NCBI GenBank assembly: GCA_026413225.1
Contig: CM048553.1
Coordinates: 135,748,190-135,812,189 of the forward strand
Length of the DNA: 64,000 bases
Source: Otis tarda
Taxonomy: Eukaryota; Chordata; Aves; Otidiformes; Otididae
Direction of reading: 5' to 3'
Under the pieces are notes generated by a model, which was given only the letters and a program-made list of their open reading frames with translations, ran no database searches and had not been told where the DNA came from. The first letter of the stretch is position 1. Every line of letters starts with the position of its first letter. Of this stretch, positions 1-11,185 are shown piece after piece. The position numbers were made by a program, and so were the translations under genes.

Positions 1-530
1 CATTTTCTCTTGTGTACGAATGACTGTATTCCTCTGTTTGCAGAGCAAGGTGATCTGGAGACCTTTTCTGTCAGTGGTGGCTGTAAGGCTTGGCTGACAG
101 CTACAGTTCTCGGTGAGCGCAGATGCGACTGTGCCTGGGCTTGGCCATGGGCCTCACTGATTCTGACCCACACCTGCAGACTGACGTCCTGCCTGGCCTC
201 AGCCTGGGCCTGCTGGGCCATCCTGGGGTTGTGCCCGACCCCCATACCAGGCACTGACTGCCTGCCTTCCTGGCTTGGCCCCAGACCTTGTCACCATGGA
301 CTTGCCTGGTGATCTGGGCCCTGGGCTAGCCTTGGTTGCTACCCCTGGGCCTGCCCTGCTCGCCTTTCTCGGTGCTGGGCCTGCCCCCTGGCTGGGGAGG
401 CTCCTGCTCTGTCCACCATGTTGCCAGCACCCCGTCCCTGAGGCAGGGGCTGGTCCTTGTGGCTCCCTGGTGATGTGCCATATTTGTTTAAGTGCTGTGC
501 AGTATCTCATGTGAAATGCTTGCATTGCAT
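1..530. other. GC- and pyrimidine-rich block, unclassified
   Basis: From about 110 to 480 the base composition is much richer in G+C than the surroundings, with many imperfect CTGGGCC, TGGCTTGGCC and CCTGCC words. Open frames on both strands (about 100 residues) are rich in Pro, Ala, Gly and Trp and look compositional rather than coding. It may be part of an old LTR or a degenerate minisatellite. It sits in CNGB3 intron 3. Confidence 0.3.
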
Positions 531-1248
531 TTCAAAAAAGTGCAGGATTGTGTATGCACGTACATGTTTTTATGAAACCTCCCCAACAGAAAGCAATCTT
601 GATATATTACAAAGGCTGCAATGATGTTTTGTGCTAGTTTCTTGTTAATAAGACTCCAATGTCTTCTCTAAGAGTGCAAATTAGGTCCTGAGTGTTGTTC
701 TGTTCCCTCATTTCTTGCTGTGAAGAGATAGCATAGTCTTACCCTTCCCTCCCAGAGATTATTACTGCTCAGCAAATAGCTATTCATGAAAATTACCTGT
801 CATTCTGTTACATTATCGTTAAAGATGGAGGGGAGAAACAATATATTGGCAGATAGGAATGACTTGTGCGCAACCCTGTCTAAGCCATTAGGAAACAGAC
901 ATTAAAAGTTTCAGTCAGTCGGCTGTAATACAGTGCCTTGGCACATCAGCCGTTCTTGTGTGTCTCCTCTTTCAGATGTAGTGTTCAGGTGGCTGAAACC
1001 AGTGCTGTGTCTCTCTATTTTTTATTAATGTCCATCACCAGGTATTGCTGTGTTCTAAAACTGAGGAAGTGTTGAGAAAGAAAGCCAGAAACCTTTTTTT
1101 TTTCTTGTGGACAAACGGTTTCTCTGAGAATTTTCAGGAGAAGTTTAGTCTTGTCAAAGCTGTTGTTCACTTAGCAAGATAATAAAATGATTTGCTCTTT
1201 CAGAGGAAGTTAAAAAACCTATTTTCCTATTAATAGATAATACAGATT
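531..1248. other. Intronic DNA without recognised features
   Basis: AT-rich sequence of CNGB3 intron 3. I see no exon with splice sites, no CR1 signature and no tandem array. Confidence 0.5.
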
Positions 1249-1578
1249 GTGTTGCACCATGAGGCCTACAAGAAAACTGAGGTGGGACTTTTGACAAGGG
1301 CATGTAGTGATAGGACAAGGGGTAATGGCTTTAAACTGGAAGAGGGTAGATTTAGATTAGACATAAGGAAGAAATTTTTTACAGTGAAGGTGGTGGAACA
1401 CTGGAACAGGTTGCCCAGAGAAGCTGTAGATGTCCCATCCTTGGAAGTGTTCAAGGCCAGGCTGAATGGCACTTTGAACGACCTAGTCTAGTGGAAGGTA
1501 TCCCTGCCCATGGCAGGAGGGATGGAACTAGATGGTCTTTAAGGTCTCTTCCAACCCAAAACATTCTATGATTCTATG
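1249..1578 (+). mobile_element. CR1 LINE, 3' end fragment
   Basis: Encodes the last part of the CR1 ORF2 frame (about 80 residues, with [20 protein letters not shown]), followed by the 3'UTR hallmark GGTCTCTTCCAACCC and the terminal repeats ATTCTATG ATTCTATG. It is 5'-truncated, as usual for CR1. The reading frame is open over this short stretch. Confidence 0.9.
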
Positions 1579-2160
1579 CAAAAACTACTCTAATGCAGCT
1601 GAACTGGAAGAAGGAGATAGCTGCTGCAAAATCTTGCAAACTGTCATATATATAAGTAGCCTTAATAATTTCAGAAAAGTTAAGTACATTAGTATAATTG
1701 TTCATAAAGCAATATTAGCAAGTATTTTAAAATTTAAAGTCCTTATGTGGAAGCTCATTACCTTCCCCTGAAATTCTGCATGGAGAGGCACAGGTCTGAT
1801 CTAAATTAAAAGTGTGCTGTTTCAAGCAGAACAGCTGCGTTCTTCCCTCTTCCTTACTCTATGGATCTGAGTCTGTACAGAGGCATTTTAAAAAATTAAA
1901 AGTCACAGTAACAGAAGATAATGTTGAAGCTTTTCTATTAACATAATTTCCATGAAAGTTGAGGTGCTCTGGATGTATATGGGTTGTCAATAGATACATA
2001 TCCACAAAACTTACCTTATTATGTATCTTACTCACAGTCTATGGGCATACTGATGATTTCTCACTGTGCAGATCAAGTGGCTTTTTGTTGAACTTTGACT
2101 CTTGGAGGATGATTAGTATAGGAAAATAGTCCAAGTCAAAACATAATACCAGGACCCTGA
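1579..2160. other. Intronic DNA without recognised features
   Basis: AT-rich stretch of intron 3 between two CR1 copies. Nothing recognisable on either strand. Confidence 0.5.
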
Positions 2161-2513
2161 GTACACAAAGAGGCCTTAATGGCCCTGAGCAGTCTCCAGT
2201 GGGACCTCCACCTACACTGTCTACGCATGGGCCTGGGCTGTCCACTTAAGCTCCGGCCTCAGTCACTGCCTGAGCTACACCTGGGTGTGCCTACCTCCAG
2301 TTCTGTTTCTGGTCCTGTCTCCTGGATGAACTTTGGAGCCATATTGTAGCCTTGACTCCAGTCCTGTTGCTGACTCTTTCTTTTTTGCTCTTGACTGAAC
2401 TCCCTGGATGGACATTAAACCTCTTTCATCACTTTGCCTCGTGGATGGACCCTGTTACTAGATCCTGCTCTGCTTACTATGTTCAGACTCTGTGGGACTG
2501 CACTTTGTTTGTA
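2160..2513. other. Pyrimidine-rich block next to a CR1, unclassified
   Basis: CT-rich sequence with loosely repeated phrases: CTCCTGGATGAACTTT, CCCTGGATGGACATTAAAC and CGTGGATGGACCC at about 30 to 60 base spacing. It resembles in texture the block at 1-530. It could be part of an LTR or a decayed minisatellite; I cannot place it. Confidence 0.3.
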
Positions 2514-3457
2514 AGAATCATAGAATCATAGAATGGTTAGAGTTGGAAGGGACCTTCAAAGGTCATCTAGTCCAAACCCCCTGCAAGGAGCAGGGACATC
2601 CCGAACTAGATCAGGTTGCTCAGAGCCTCATCCAGCCTGGCCTTGAACATTTCCAGGGATAGGGCATCCACCACCTCTCTGGGCAACCTGTTCCAGTGTT
2701 CTACAACCCTCAGTGTAAAAAATTTTTTCCTAATATCCAATCTAAATCTACCTCCCTCTATCTTAAAACCATTACCCCTCGTCCTATCACAACAGGCCCT
2801 ACTGAACAGCCTCTCCCCATCTTTCTTGTAGGCCCCCTGGAGGTACTGGAAGACCACTATAAGGTCTCCCCGGAGCCTCCTCTTCTCCAGGCTGAACAGC
2901 CCCAACTCTCTCAGCCTGTCCTCATAGGAAAGGTGCTCCAGCCCTTTTATCATCTTTGTGGCCCTCCTTGGACCTTCTCCAACTGGTCCATGTCCTTCTT
3001 GTGTTGGGGGCTCCAGAACTGGACACAGTACTCCAGGTGGGGTCTCACCAGGGCAGAGTAGAGGGGGAGAATCACCTCCCTCAACCTGCTGGCCACGCTC
3101 CTCTTGATGCAGCCCAGGATGCGGTTGGCCTTCTGGGCCGCAAGGGCACATTGCCGGCTCATGCTGAGCTTCTCGTCTACCAGCACTCCCAAGTCCTTCT
3201 CCTCAGGGCTGCTCTCAATCCATTCCCCGCTCAGCTTGTATTTGTGCCTGGGATTGCCACGACCCAGGTGCAGGACCTTGCACTTGGCCTGGTTGAACTT
3301 CATGAGGTTGGCACAGGCCTACCTCTCCAGCCTGTCAAGGTCCCTCTGGATGGCATCCCTCCCTTCCAGCGAGTCGACGGCACCACACAGCTTGGTGTCA
3401 TCGGCGAACTTGCTGAGGGTGCATTCTATCCCACTGTCCATGTCACCGACAAAGAAC
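2514..3457 (-). mobile_element. CR1 LINE, 5'-truncated, 0.94 kb
   Basis: On the plus strand it begins with the CR1 terminal repeats (AATCATAGAATCATAGAATGG). It then runs, on the minus strand, from the reverse-transcriptase end and the C-terminal ORF2 region to the 3'UTR. The frame is split by a shift between the pieces at 2950-3303 and 2606-3151. It is closely similar to the copy at 19222-20221, so it belongs to the same young subfamily. It ends at the GDMDSG-coding part of ORF2. Confidence 0.93.
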
Positions 3458-3651
3458 ACTGCTTGCGCTGCGGTTACCCTTGACTTTCATCTCCTCTTAG
3501 CTCAGAAAGCAGCTGGCCCTTGCTGCTCCCTGAAATACAGTTGTACAAAATCTGAAACTCCAGTTAAGAAAATTCTACCAACCATTTTACCAACCTTGAT
3601 TTCATTCAGACAAGTAAATTATAGTTCTTTCTTTAACAGTATAATGGAAAC
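3458..3651. other. Spacer between CR1 copies
   Basis: About 190 bases of unique sequence separating two minus-strand CR1 insertions. No feature is seen. Confidence 0.5.
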
Positions 3652-3855
3652 ATAGAATGATTTGGTTTGGAAGGGACTTTTAAAGATCCCATCCAACCCC
3701 TCTGCCATGGAACCTAACCACTTCCACTAGTTAGGTTGCTCAAAGCCCCATTCAACCCAGCCGTGAACACTTCCAATGATGGGGCATCCACAGTTTCTCT
3801 GGGCAACCAGTGTCTCACTACCCTCATCATAAAAGAATATGTTCCTTACATCTAA
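3652..3855 (-). mobile_element. Outer CR1, 3' part, split by a second CR1
   Basis: Minus-strand CR1 3' end (starts ACATAGAATGATTTGG and has the GGGCATCCACAG block), broken off at ATCTAA (3850-3855). The element resumes at 4371 with the same ATCTAA. This piece and 4371-5115 are therefore one older CR1 cut by the plus-strand CR1 at 3856-4370. Confidence 0.85.
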
Positions 3856-4370
3856 AAAGAAGCGTGGCCAGCAGGTCGAGTGAGGTGATTCTGTCCAACT
3901 ACTCTGCTCTCCTGAGACTCCAGCTGGAGTATTGTGTCCAGCTCTGAAGCCCCCACCATAAGAAGGACATGGAGCAGTTGGAGAGGGTCCAGAGAAGGGC
4001 CATGAAGATGATAAGAGGGCTGGAGCACCCCTCCTATGAGGACAGGCTGAGAAAGTTGGTACTGTTGAGCCTGGAGAACCTTGTAGCGACCTTCCAATTC
4101 CTAAAGGGGGCTTATAGGAAAGAAGGGGAGAAACTCTTTAGCAGGGAGGTAGATTCAGATTGGACATAACGAAAAATTTTTTACAATGTGAGTGGTGGAA
4201 CACTGGAACAGGTTGCCCAGAGAGATGATAGATGCCCCATCCCTGGAAAGATTCAAGGCCGGGTTGGACGGGGCTCTGAGCAACCTAATCTAGTTGAAGT
4301 CATTGCAGGGGAGTTGGACTAGATGACCTTTAAAGGTCCTTTCCAACTCAATCTATTCTATGATTCTATG
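3856..4370 (+). mobile_element. Inner CR1 inserted into another CR1
   Basis: Plus-strand CR1. It contains the Leu-Glu-Tyr-Cys-Val-Gln region, [21 protein letters not shown] and the 3'UTR, and ends ATTCTATGATTCTATG. It is flanked by ATCTAA at 3850-3855 and 4371-4376, a likely target duplication, and lies exactly inside a minus-strand CR1. The frame is broken at several points. Confidence 0.88.
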
Positions 4371-5115
4371 ATCTAATCTAAATCTACCCATTAATCTACC
4401 CGCTTTTAGTTTAAAACTATTACTCCTTGCCCTGTTACTACAGGCATATTGAAAAGCCACAATAAAATCATGCCAGCGCCTTCTCTCCTCCAGGCTGAAT
4501 AATCCCAACTCTCAGCCTTTCTCCATAGGAGAAGTGCTCCAGCCCTCTGACTATTTTTGTGGCCCTCCTCTGGACTTGCTCTAACATGTCCATGCCTTTA
4601 TTGTACTGGGAACTCCAGAGCTGGAGGCAGTATACCAGGTGGAGACTCATGAGAGCAGAGCAGAATGGGAGAATCAGCTCCCTTGACCTGTTGGCCATAC
4701 TTTTTTGTGCACCCTACGGTACAATGGGCTTTCTGGGCTGCAAGAGCACATTGTCAGCTCATAGCAAATTTTTCATCCACCAATATCTCCAAGTCCTTCT
4801 CCATAGGGCTGTTCCAAATCCATACATCATCCACCCTGTACTGTTACTGGTGATTGCCCTGATCCATGTGCAGGACCTTGCACTTGGCTATGTTGAACTT
4901 CACGAGGTTCATGTGGACCAACTCCTCAAGCCTATCAAGGTGTCTCTGGGTGGCATCTCTTCCCTCCAGTGAATCAACTGCACCACTCAGCTTGGTGTCA
5001 CTTGCAAACTTGCTGAGGGTTCACTCAATCCTACTGTCTATACCATTATTAAAGATGTTAAATAGTATTGCTCCCATTACAGACCCCTGAGGGACATCAG
5101 TTTTTACTAATCTCC
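4371..5115 (-). mobile_element. Outer CR1, 5' part, resuming after the nested insertion
   Basis: Continuation of the minus-strand CR1 begun at 3652. It runs through the C-terminal ORF2 region to the reverse-transcriptase region, where the sequence corresponding to ...GDMDSG and the upstream PxGVPQG block can be followed to about 5100. Frames are interrupted many times, so this copy is older than those at 2514 and 19222. The left-hand (5') limit is approximate. Confidence 0.85.
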
Positions 5116-6687
5116 ATTTGGACATTATCCAAATATAGATTAAACAGTGACAGGGAAAACTGTTGCACAATGGGACTCTCAGCTGATTATCCTGTTGAGT
5201 TGTAGAAACAGTCCTTGATATGGTTTTGACTAGTCAAACTAGTCAAACTTTTCCAAATAATTCCCAAGTGTGGCAATACCCAGAAACTAGCATTGAGTAC
5301 AGATAATTCACAGCTGACACTTTTTCAGGAGGTATTATGTAGTGTTCTAGTTGTCCTTAGTGCTAAAGAGTGATTTGAGCATGTTTCATTTACTGCTATT
5401 TCTGTAGACTGCATATATCTATTTGACTCAAATTCTCCATATGCATGCACATTTACGTAGATTTCTCAAGGGATAAAGGCAGTTGATTTCCTTAAAAATA
5501 TTCTACTGAGTATGTTTGAACACCTAGACTCAGTAAGGTAGTGACCTTGATCAAGAATGGTGTCTGAATAGACTCCCATGAATCTTCAGGGGCAATGAAT
5601 TAAATTCTCTCAAATGCACAGTTTGAAAATAATTCTCCCTCCAGCTCTGAAGGTCATATAATAGAACGGTTTAGTTTAGTTTCATACCACTGCAATGGCA
5701 CCAGCACCATGCTTTCCAAGCTTTACTGCAGAATTTAGCAAGTAACTGTTTTGACAGTAGAATTTACCAAAGATTCACTGTCTTTTTAGAAGCTTTTGCT
5801 CAAATTAGACTGACTAGATATATCTGGATACACACATGACAGTGAGTCACAACAGCTCTGAGAAGAGAAGGTTTAACATAAATATTTTAAATTTATTTTT
5901 AACAGACAGATTTTGTCTTCTACTAATAAGCAACATACCCCTTTGTTTCATAGGCATATTGTAATTATGTTAACCATGGTTACAGGAAACACCAGTGGAA
6001 CTGTAAGCATCTAATAACATATCCTACCATGACAGAAAAAGGCAATAATTTATCTAGGTTTTCCTTGTTGACATATTGACTCATATTCAAATTGCTAAGT
6101 TATTTATAACATTTCCAGTCATTCTTATCAGACTTATTTTGAGTTGCATGTATTATTTTACAAAGGTGTATGCATTAGTATTTTGCTTGATTATTCCTTG
6201 TGACTGCAGTACAAAGTCTGTCTTGATGAAGGAGAGGAAATAGATAATCTTCTCTATAAAATAAATAACTCTGTGTCAGGGGAATACTTTTGCTTTGCGT
6301 CATCAGAATAATCAAAATAATAGAAAGCAAAAGCAAGCAGAATGAGCTTCTACTCTGTTCTGGACTGAGTGTATCCATTATTTTTCACTCAAAGGTATCT
6401 CAACAAGCTGGGAGGATAAACTGTCAGGAACTTCATGAAGCTTAGCAAAGGCAATGCAAGTTTCCATACGTGGAATGGGATAACTCCATGCAAGAATAAA
6501 GGCTTGGAGCTGACTGACTAGAAAACAGCTTTGTATAAAACGATCTGGGCTTCTTGGTGGGTGACAAATTGAATATGAAACCACAATGTGTTCTTGCAGA
6601 AATGAAGGCTAACTACATGCTATGCTTTAGAAAAAGCATAGCCAGTTGATTGAGGGGAATGGTTATTTCCTTCTGTGTGACATTCAT
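5116..6687. other. Intronic DNA without recognised features
   Basis: About 1.5 kb of AT-rich unique sequence in CNGB3 intron 3. I searched it for CNGB3 exon 4 on the minus strand and saw no candidate. Confidence 0.5.
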
Positions 6688-7205
6688 GAGGTTGCATCTG
6701 TATCCAGTCGTAGTTCCCTCTGTTCATGAAAGGCACTGACCGACCACACTAGCAGAGGGCTATTAAGACGACTGGGGACTAAAGCACAGGATATATGAGG
6801 AGATGCTGAGAAATTTGTGTTTGTTCAGACTGGAGATGAAATGTTGAGAAAATGGTAGTGGTTACAGTGTTCTGCTACCCAATGAGTAATCACAGAGAAC
6901 AAGGGTCCAGACTGTTCTTGGAGGTGCACAGCAAAAGAATAAGAGGAAACTGAAGCAAGTTAGAGAAAAGGAAAATTTAAGTATATGTAAGTTAATAATT
7001 TTCATGATAAGGATGGTCAAACAGTAGACCAGATTACCCAGAAAAACTGTGGAAATTCTCTTCGCTTTCATAATTATACTGAACAAAGTTCTAGGCAACC
7101 TGATCTAACTTGGAAGTTGAGTCTAACCTCTAAATTTGTCCTGCTCTTAGCAGGAGTTTGGACTTCATTCCTTATGGAGTAGCCTTCCAACTCGAGCTGT
7201 TCTAC
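6688..7205 (+). mobile_element. Ancient, highly decayed CR1
   Basis: Faint but collinear CR1 similarity: GCAGAGGGCTATTAAG, GGAGATGCTGAG, TTGTTCAGACTGGAGA, AGACCAGATTACCCAGA and GGCAACCTGATCTAACTTGG, ending CTTCCAACTCGAG. The order and spacing match the plus-strand CR1 3' region. It has many indels and no open frame. Confidence 0.65.
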
Positions 7206-7457
7206 AAATCTGTTTAACATCTTCATCAATGATGCAGACATTGAAGTCGAGTGCACCCTCAGCACTGAGGCTGGTGAAACACTGGAACAGGTTGCCCAGA
7301 GAAGCTGTGGATGCCCTATCCTTGGAAGTGTTCAAGGTCAGGTTGGATAAGCCTTTGAGCAACCTGTTCTAGTGGAAGGTGTCCCTGCCCATGGTGAGGG
7401 GGTTGGAACTAGATGATCTTTAAGGTCCCTTCCAACCCAAACCATTCTATGATTCTA
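7206..7457 (+). mobile_element. CR1 fragment: RT piece joined to 3' end
   Basis: Bases 7206-7265 match the CR1 reverse-transcriptase segment FNIF...ECTLS. From about 7266 the sequence jumps directly to the last 190 bases of CR1 (AACACTGGAACAGGTTGCCCAGAG to ATTCTATGATTCTA). About 700 bases of ordinary CR1 are missing at the join. Part of a mosaic with the next two entries. Confidence 0.8.
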
Positions 7458-7458
7458 A

Positions 7459-7693
7459 GTCCTTCTCTGCAGGGCTGCTCTCAATCCTTTCATCCGCTAG
7501 CATATATTGATACTGGGGGTTCCCTGGACTCAAGTGCAGGACCTTGCACTTGGCCTTGTTGAACTTCATGAGGTTTGCATTGGCTCACCTCTCCAGCCTG
7601 TCAAGGTCCCTCTGGATGGCATCCCTTCCCTCCAGCTTATTGACCACACCACAACAGCTTAGTGTCATCAGCAAACTTGCTGAGTGTACTCAG
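7459..7693 (-). mobile_element. CR1 fragment, inverted segment of mosaic
   Basis: On the minus strand this reads the CR1 ORF2 stretch from LSKFADDTK to ESSPAEKDL. The next ORF2 residues (DLGVLVDE) are found at 7697 on the opposite strand. The segment is therefore inverted relative to its natural neighbour. Confidence 0.85.
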
Positions 7694-7696
7694 TCC

Positions 7697-7953
7697 GTCT
7701 GACTTGGGAGTGCTGGTGGATGAAAAGCAGGACATGAGTTGGCAATGTGCACTCACAGCCCAGAAAACCAACAACATTCTGGGCTGCATCAAAATAAGCG
7801 TGGCCAGCAGGTCAAGGGAGGTGGGTCTGCCTCTCTACTCTGCTCCTGTGAGACCCCACCTGGAGTACTGCGTCCAGCTCTGGAAGTTCTCGGAACAGGA
7901 AAGATATGGACCGTTTACAGCAGGTCCAGAGGAGGGCTACAAAAATGACTTCT
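7697..7953 (+). mobile_element. CR1 fragment, continues ORF2 in opposite orientation
   Basis: Reads [16 protein letters not shown]... through [10 protein letters not shown] and stops near 7953 without the 3' end. Together with 7459-7693 it reconstitutes a continuous ORF2 stretch in which the 5' part is flipped, as twin-primed LINE insertions are. Confidence 0.85.
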
Positions 7954-8397
7954 TCTCAGGAAGAGACAGTCCTAATCTTCTGGTAGCGGAGCCGAATGCT
8001 GATTTAATGGTATAACTCAGCAAAAAATATGTGCAGGTAAAAAGCTTTTAAGTCAGAACGATGTGACAAACATTCCAGCTATTCATGGCAGCATCTTGGG
8101 ACTTACTCCTTTGCTAAGACAGAGTAATAAAACCTGAGCAGCAGCATTGTTAGAATAAATATATAATTGTAGTTGAGCAAATACTTTTCCTCATTCCTGC
8201 AATTTATGACATAACAAATTATCAAAAGCACATACTAAATGAGTACCTCATATGTATAATTTCCTTAGAATTGAAATAAAGCTCTTCAGATCCTTACAGG
8301 ACAGAAGAGACTTTTAAAAAACTGAAATATGCCACACAGAAAAGTTAAGTCGAGATGTCAGGAAAAAAGCCTCAATTTTAAAATTGAATTTACTCAC
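7954..8397. other. Intron 3 side of the CNGB3 exon 3 donor
   Basis: AT-rich intronic sequence immediately downstream (in gene direction) of exon 3. It begins with the GTGAGT donor at 8392-8397. No other feature is seen. Confidence 0.5.
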
Positions 8398-8509
8398 TTA
8401 GCATCTTCTTTCCCATCATTTTGCTGATGCTCTTGCTGTTGAATTGTCTGAGCTGGTTCAGCTGATTTTTCAGGTTTTGAAGGCTCAGGTGCTTTTGCTG
8501 GTACTGTAT
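8398..8509 (-). CDS. CNGB3: CNGB3 exon 3
   Basis: A 112-base exon on the minus strand with acceptor TTTTTTCCTAG and donor GTGAGT. Its first two bases complete the GAT (Asp) begun in exon 2. The frame then reads TVPAKAPEPSKPEK..., a Pro/Lys/Glu-rich stretch turning Gln-rich (IQQQEHQQ) and ending KEDA plus two bases (phase 2). The human counterpart, from memory, is 127 bases with the same phase change. The exon lies 16.2 kb from exon 2 because intron 2 has gathered three solo LTRs and several CR1s. The next exons (start of the conserved N-terminal region and the six membrane helices) are not visible in 1-8397, so the gene is only partly in the window. Everything seen is open and spliceable; there is no sign of decay. 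Confidence 0.8.
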
Positions 8510-10039
8510 CTAGGAAAAAAAGTTTTAATTTTTTAATACAATTTTTAAAATAATTATGGTAACACTTTTAGAGGAATAAAATCTTGGCTGCCATTATTTC
8601 TAAAGTGAACAAGGACTACACAACATTGATTCTGAGACCTGACCTACGAATGATTTCCTGCTTAAATCTATTTCAGTGCCAGCTGTACAGAACACGTTTG
8701 TGATGGGTGTGTCTTTTAGAATATGTAACTTATTTGTGGTTTTTAAACTAGCTGCGTTTGTAGCCAGCTCAACAACGGTCAATAGAGAGCTCTTCTAGAT
8801 TTGTAAGCAAGAAGAGCTCATGGAGTATGCTAGAATTTTTGTGTGTGCTTATTTAAAAAAAAAAAATACATAGAGGACAGATAGATAGATCTGTCCAGAA
8901 ATGCCTTGTGAAATATAGGAAGAAAAATGAAGAATAGCTTATTTGCTTATGCATAGCAAATACTAATGACTTTATTTATACTCTGGTGTTTGAATTGCCT
9001 CTGGAGTTTCAATTAAACCTCTTGTTGCTTCAGCTGTCCTGACAGTCCTGTCTGTTACTGAGTAAAATATGATTGAAATACATTATTAAGTATGTGAGTA
9101 TGTAGAACTTTGTCTAGTCTACTTCTTAAATTTTTTATCAAGGAACTTTTTTGAAGAAGTTTAAGTGGGGAGTTTGTAGAGTTTGTTTCAAATCCATGGA
9201 AATAGTATATTTTCTTGCCATTTAAGTGGCATTAGGTGATTAATTTTTACCATTAGTCCTATATCTTTATTTTAAATTTTCATACTGAAAAATAATTTGG
9301 AAGCTCTCATCAGTCTGACACTTTGCATAAAGGAGGAACAAAGTCAACATTCATGAATACTTTAAGTAATATGATTATAGAGGAAAAATCTTGGCAGTAA
9401 AACATCATAACAAATAAATTAGGAGCCTGTCGTGTATGCTGTATTTTAAATTGAAGACAGCTCAAAGAAAATCAGACCTTGAGTATTTTGGATAGATAGT
9501 GTATGATTAGTTTTCTGATAGTTAATCTCCATATTTAGAGGGTTGTTATTCATTTCAGAGGGGTAAAAGCAATTACAATAGTAAACTGTTTAAGCTGCTC
9601 ATCTGGAATGTGGTTGCTTGAAATGACATTGAAACAAAACTTAGTGGAGGACAGTGGGTCAGTTTGTTTACAGCACTTGGTAAACCAAACTACCCTTCTA
9701 CCACCATTCATTCAGATTTGGGATAGTATTTTCTTCCAGGCATCTATTAAGAACAGATATAACATCTCTTGAGCTGAGTTTCAGACTTTTACCAGATGGA
9801 CAATTGATTACAGCTCCACTGGTGTATTTCTGGCATTTTTTCTTAGTATTTAAGTTAAGAAGTGAAAATGCCCTGCTTCTCCTACAGGAATTCATTTCTT
9901 AAACAAGATCAAAGAAAAGACCTAGACAGAGGTACCTGTGGATGCCAGAAATACTCAAGCCAGAGTCAGACAAGGAACCAAAGAGAAGGCAAAGAAATCC
10001 ATGTTCCTCAATGTGCTGATCAACTGAGTTTTGACTTAA
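8510..10039. other. CNGB3 intron 2, unique part
   Basis: AT-rich intronic sequence with the exon 3 acceptor at its left edge. A short AGATAGATAGAT run lies near 8878. The small frames near 9700-9890 have no splice context and I do not call them. Confidence 0.5.
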
Positions 10040-10044
10040 CAAGT

Positions 10045-11180
10045 TGTCGTAGTTCAGCCCCGATCGGGACCAGACTACGCAGTCTCTCTCTCGCTCCCCC
10101 CACCCTCCGAGAGAATAGGAGGAGATGATATAGGAAAAACGGCTCAAGGTTTGAGATAAAGACGGGGAGAAATCCTTAAAGTTACCGTCACGGGCAAAAC
10201 AGACTCGACTTGGGGAAAACTATTCATTTATTTCTAAAATTAGCAGGAGAATGAGACAGGGAACAAGATAACCTCCCCCCACCCCTCCCTCTTCCCGGGC
10301 TTAACATTGTCTATACTACCTCCCCTCCCGAGTGGCACGGGGTGGGGGGAAAGGGAATGGGGGTCGCGGTCAGTTCATCACATGCTGTTTTATGCCGCTG
10401 TGTCATCGTCGGGGGAAGAACTCCTCGCATTCCTCCTCTGCTCCATCATGGGGTCTCTCCCACGGGCCACAGTCCTTCGTGAAACTGCTCCAGCGTGGGT
10501 CATCTCTTCCACGGGATGCAGTCCCTCTAGAACAGCTGTCCCAGCGGGCCCTCCACGGGCCACAGCCTCCTTCAGGCCTCCACCTGCTCCAGCGTGGGGT
10601 CCTCCACGGGCTGCAGGTGGATCTCTGCCCCTCCGTGGACCTCCATGGGCTGCAGGGGGACAACCCGCTCCACCATGGTCTTCACCACGAGTTGCAGAGG
10701 AATCTTGGCCAGGAGCCGCATTACTCCTCCCCCTCCTTCTTCACTGACCTTGGCGTCTGCAGCCGTTCCTTACAACAGGCTGGCAGACGCCTCTCAGGAT
10801 CCTTTTTACATCTAGTTCACTTCTCATCTCCTCTCCACTTCTTGCAGCCAGGCCGGGCCGAGTTGGGCCCAGTCGGCTGCCCGGCGGGAGGCCAGAGGGT
10901 GAGGCCTGCAAGGCCCACAAGGCTCGCGCCTCCCCCTCTCTGCCCCCCGCTCAGCTGCTTCACATCTTCTCTCCTTTTTTTTTTTCCTGTTTTCCCCGAC
11001 TTAAATACGTTATCGCAGAGGCGTTATCATGGCACATTCTGCTACCAATTGGCTCGGCCTTGGCCAGCAGTGGGTCCGCCCTAGGCCCGGCCGAGTCCAC
11101 TGAACAAAGGGGAGCGACTTCTAGCAGTTTCTTACAGAAGCTACCACCTTAGGCCCCCCCTCACTAACAAAACCAGAACA
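10045..11180 (-). mobile_element. Solo LTR, ERV family A, copy 1
   Basis: A 1136-bp LTR reading TGTTCTGG...TACGACA on the minus strand, flanked by perfect 5-bp target duplications CAAGT (10040-10044 and 11181-11185). In the sense direction it has a TATA-like TATTTAAG (complement of 11000-11007) and a poly(A) signal AATAAA (complement of 10227-10232). In between is a G-rich zone of imperfect CTGCAGCCCGTGGAG repeats. Five-base duplications fit the ERVL-type group; the family assignment is inference. There is no internal gag/pol next to it, so it is a solo LTR. Long open frames here (up to 250 codons on the plus strand) are antisense to the LTR and not genes. It lies in CNGB3 intron 2, in the same orientation as the gene. 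Confidence 0.92.
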
Positions 11181-11185
11181 CAAGT

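Noticed and set aside
2606..3303. Minus-strand frames of 181 and 117 codons as separate genes
   Set aside because: They are the two frame-shifted halves of one CR1 ORF2.
10307..11084. Plus-strand frames of 146 and 250 codons, repeated at 13605-14379, 48400-49128 and 55954-56602
   Set aside because: They lie antisense within the LTRs, recur with every copy, and reflect the GC-rich repeat array rather than a protein.
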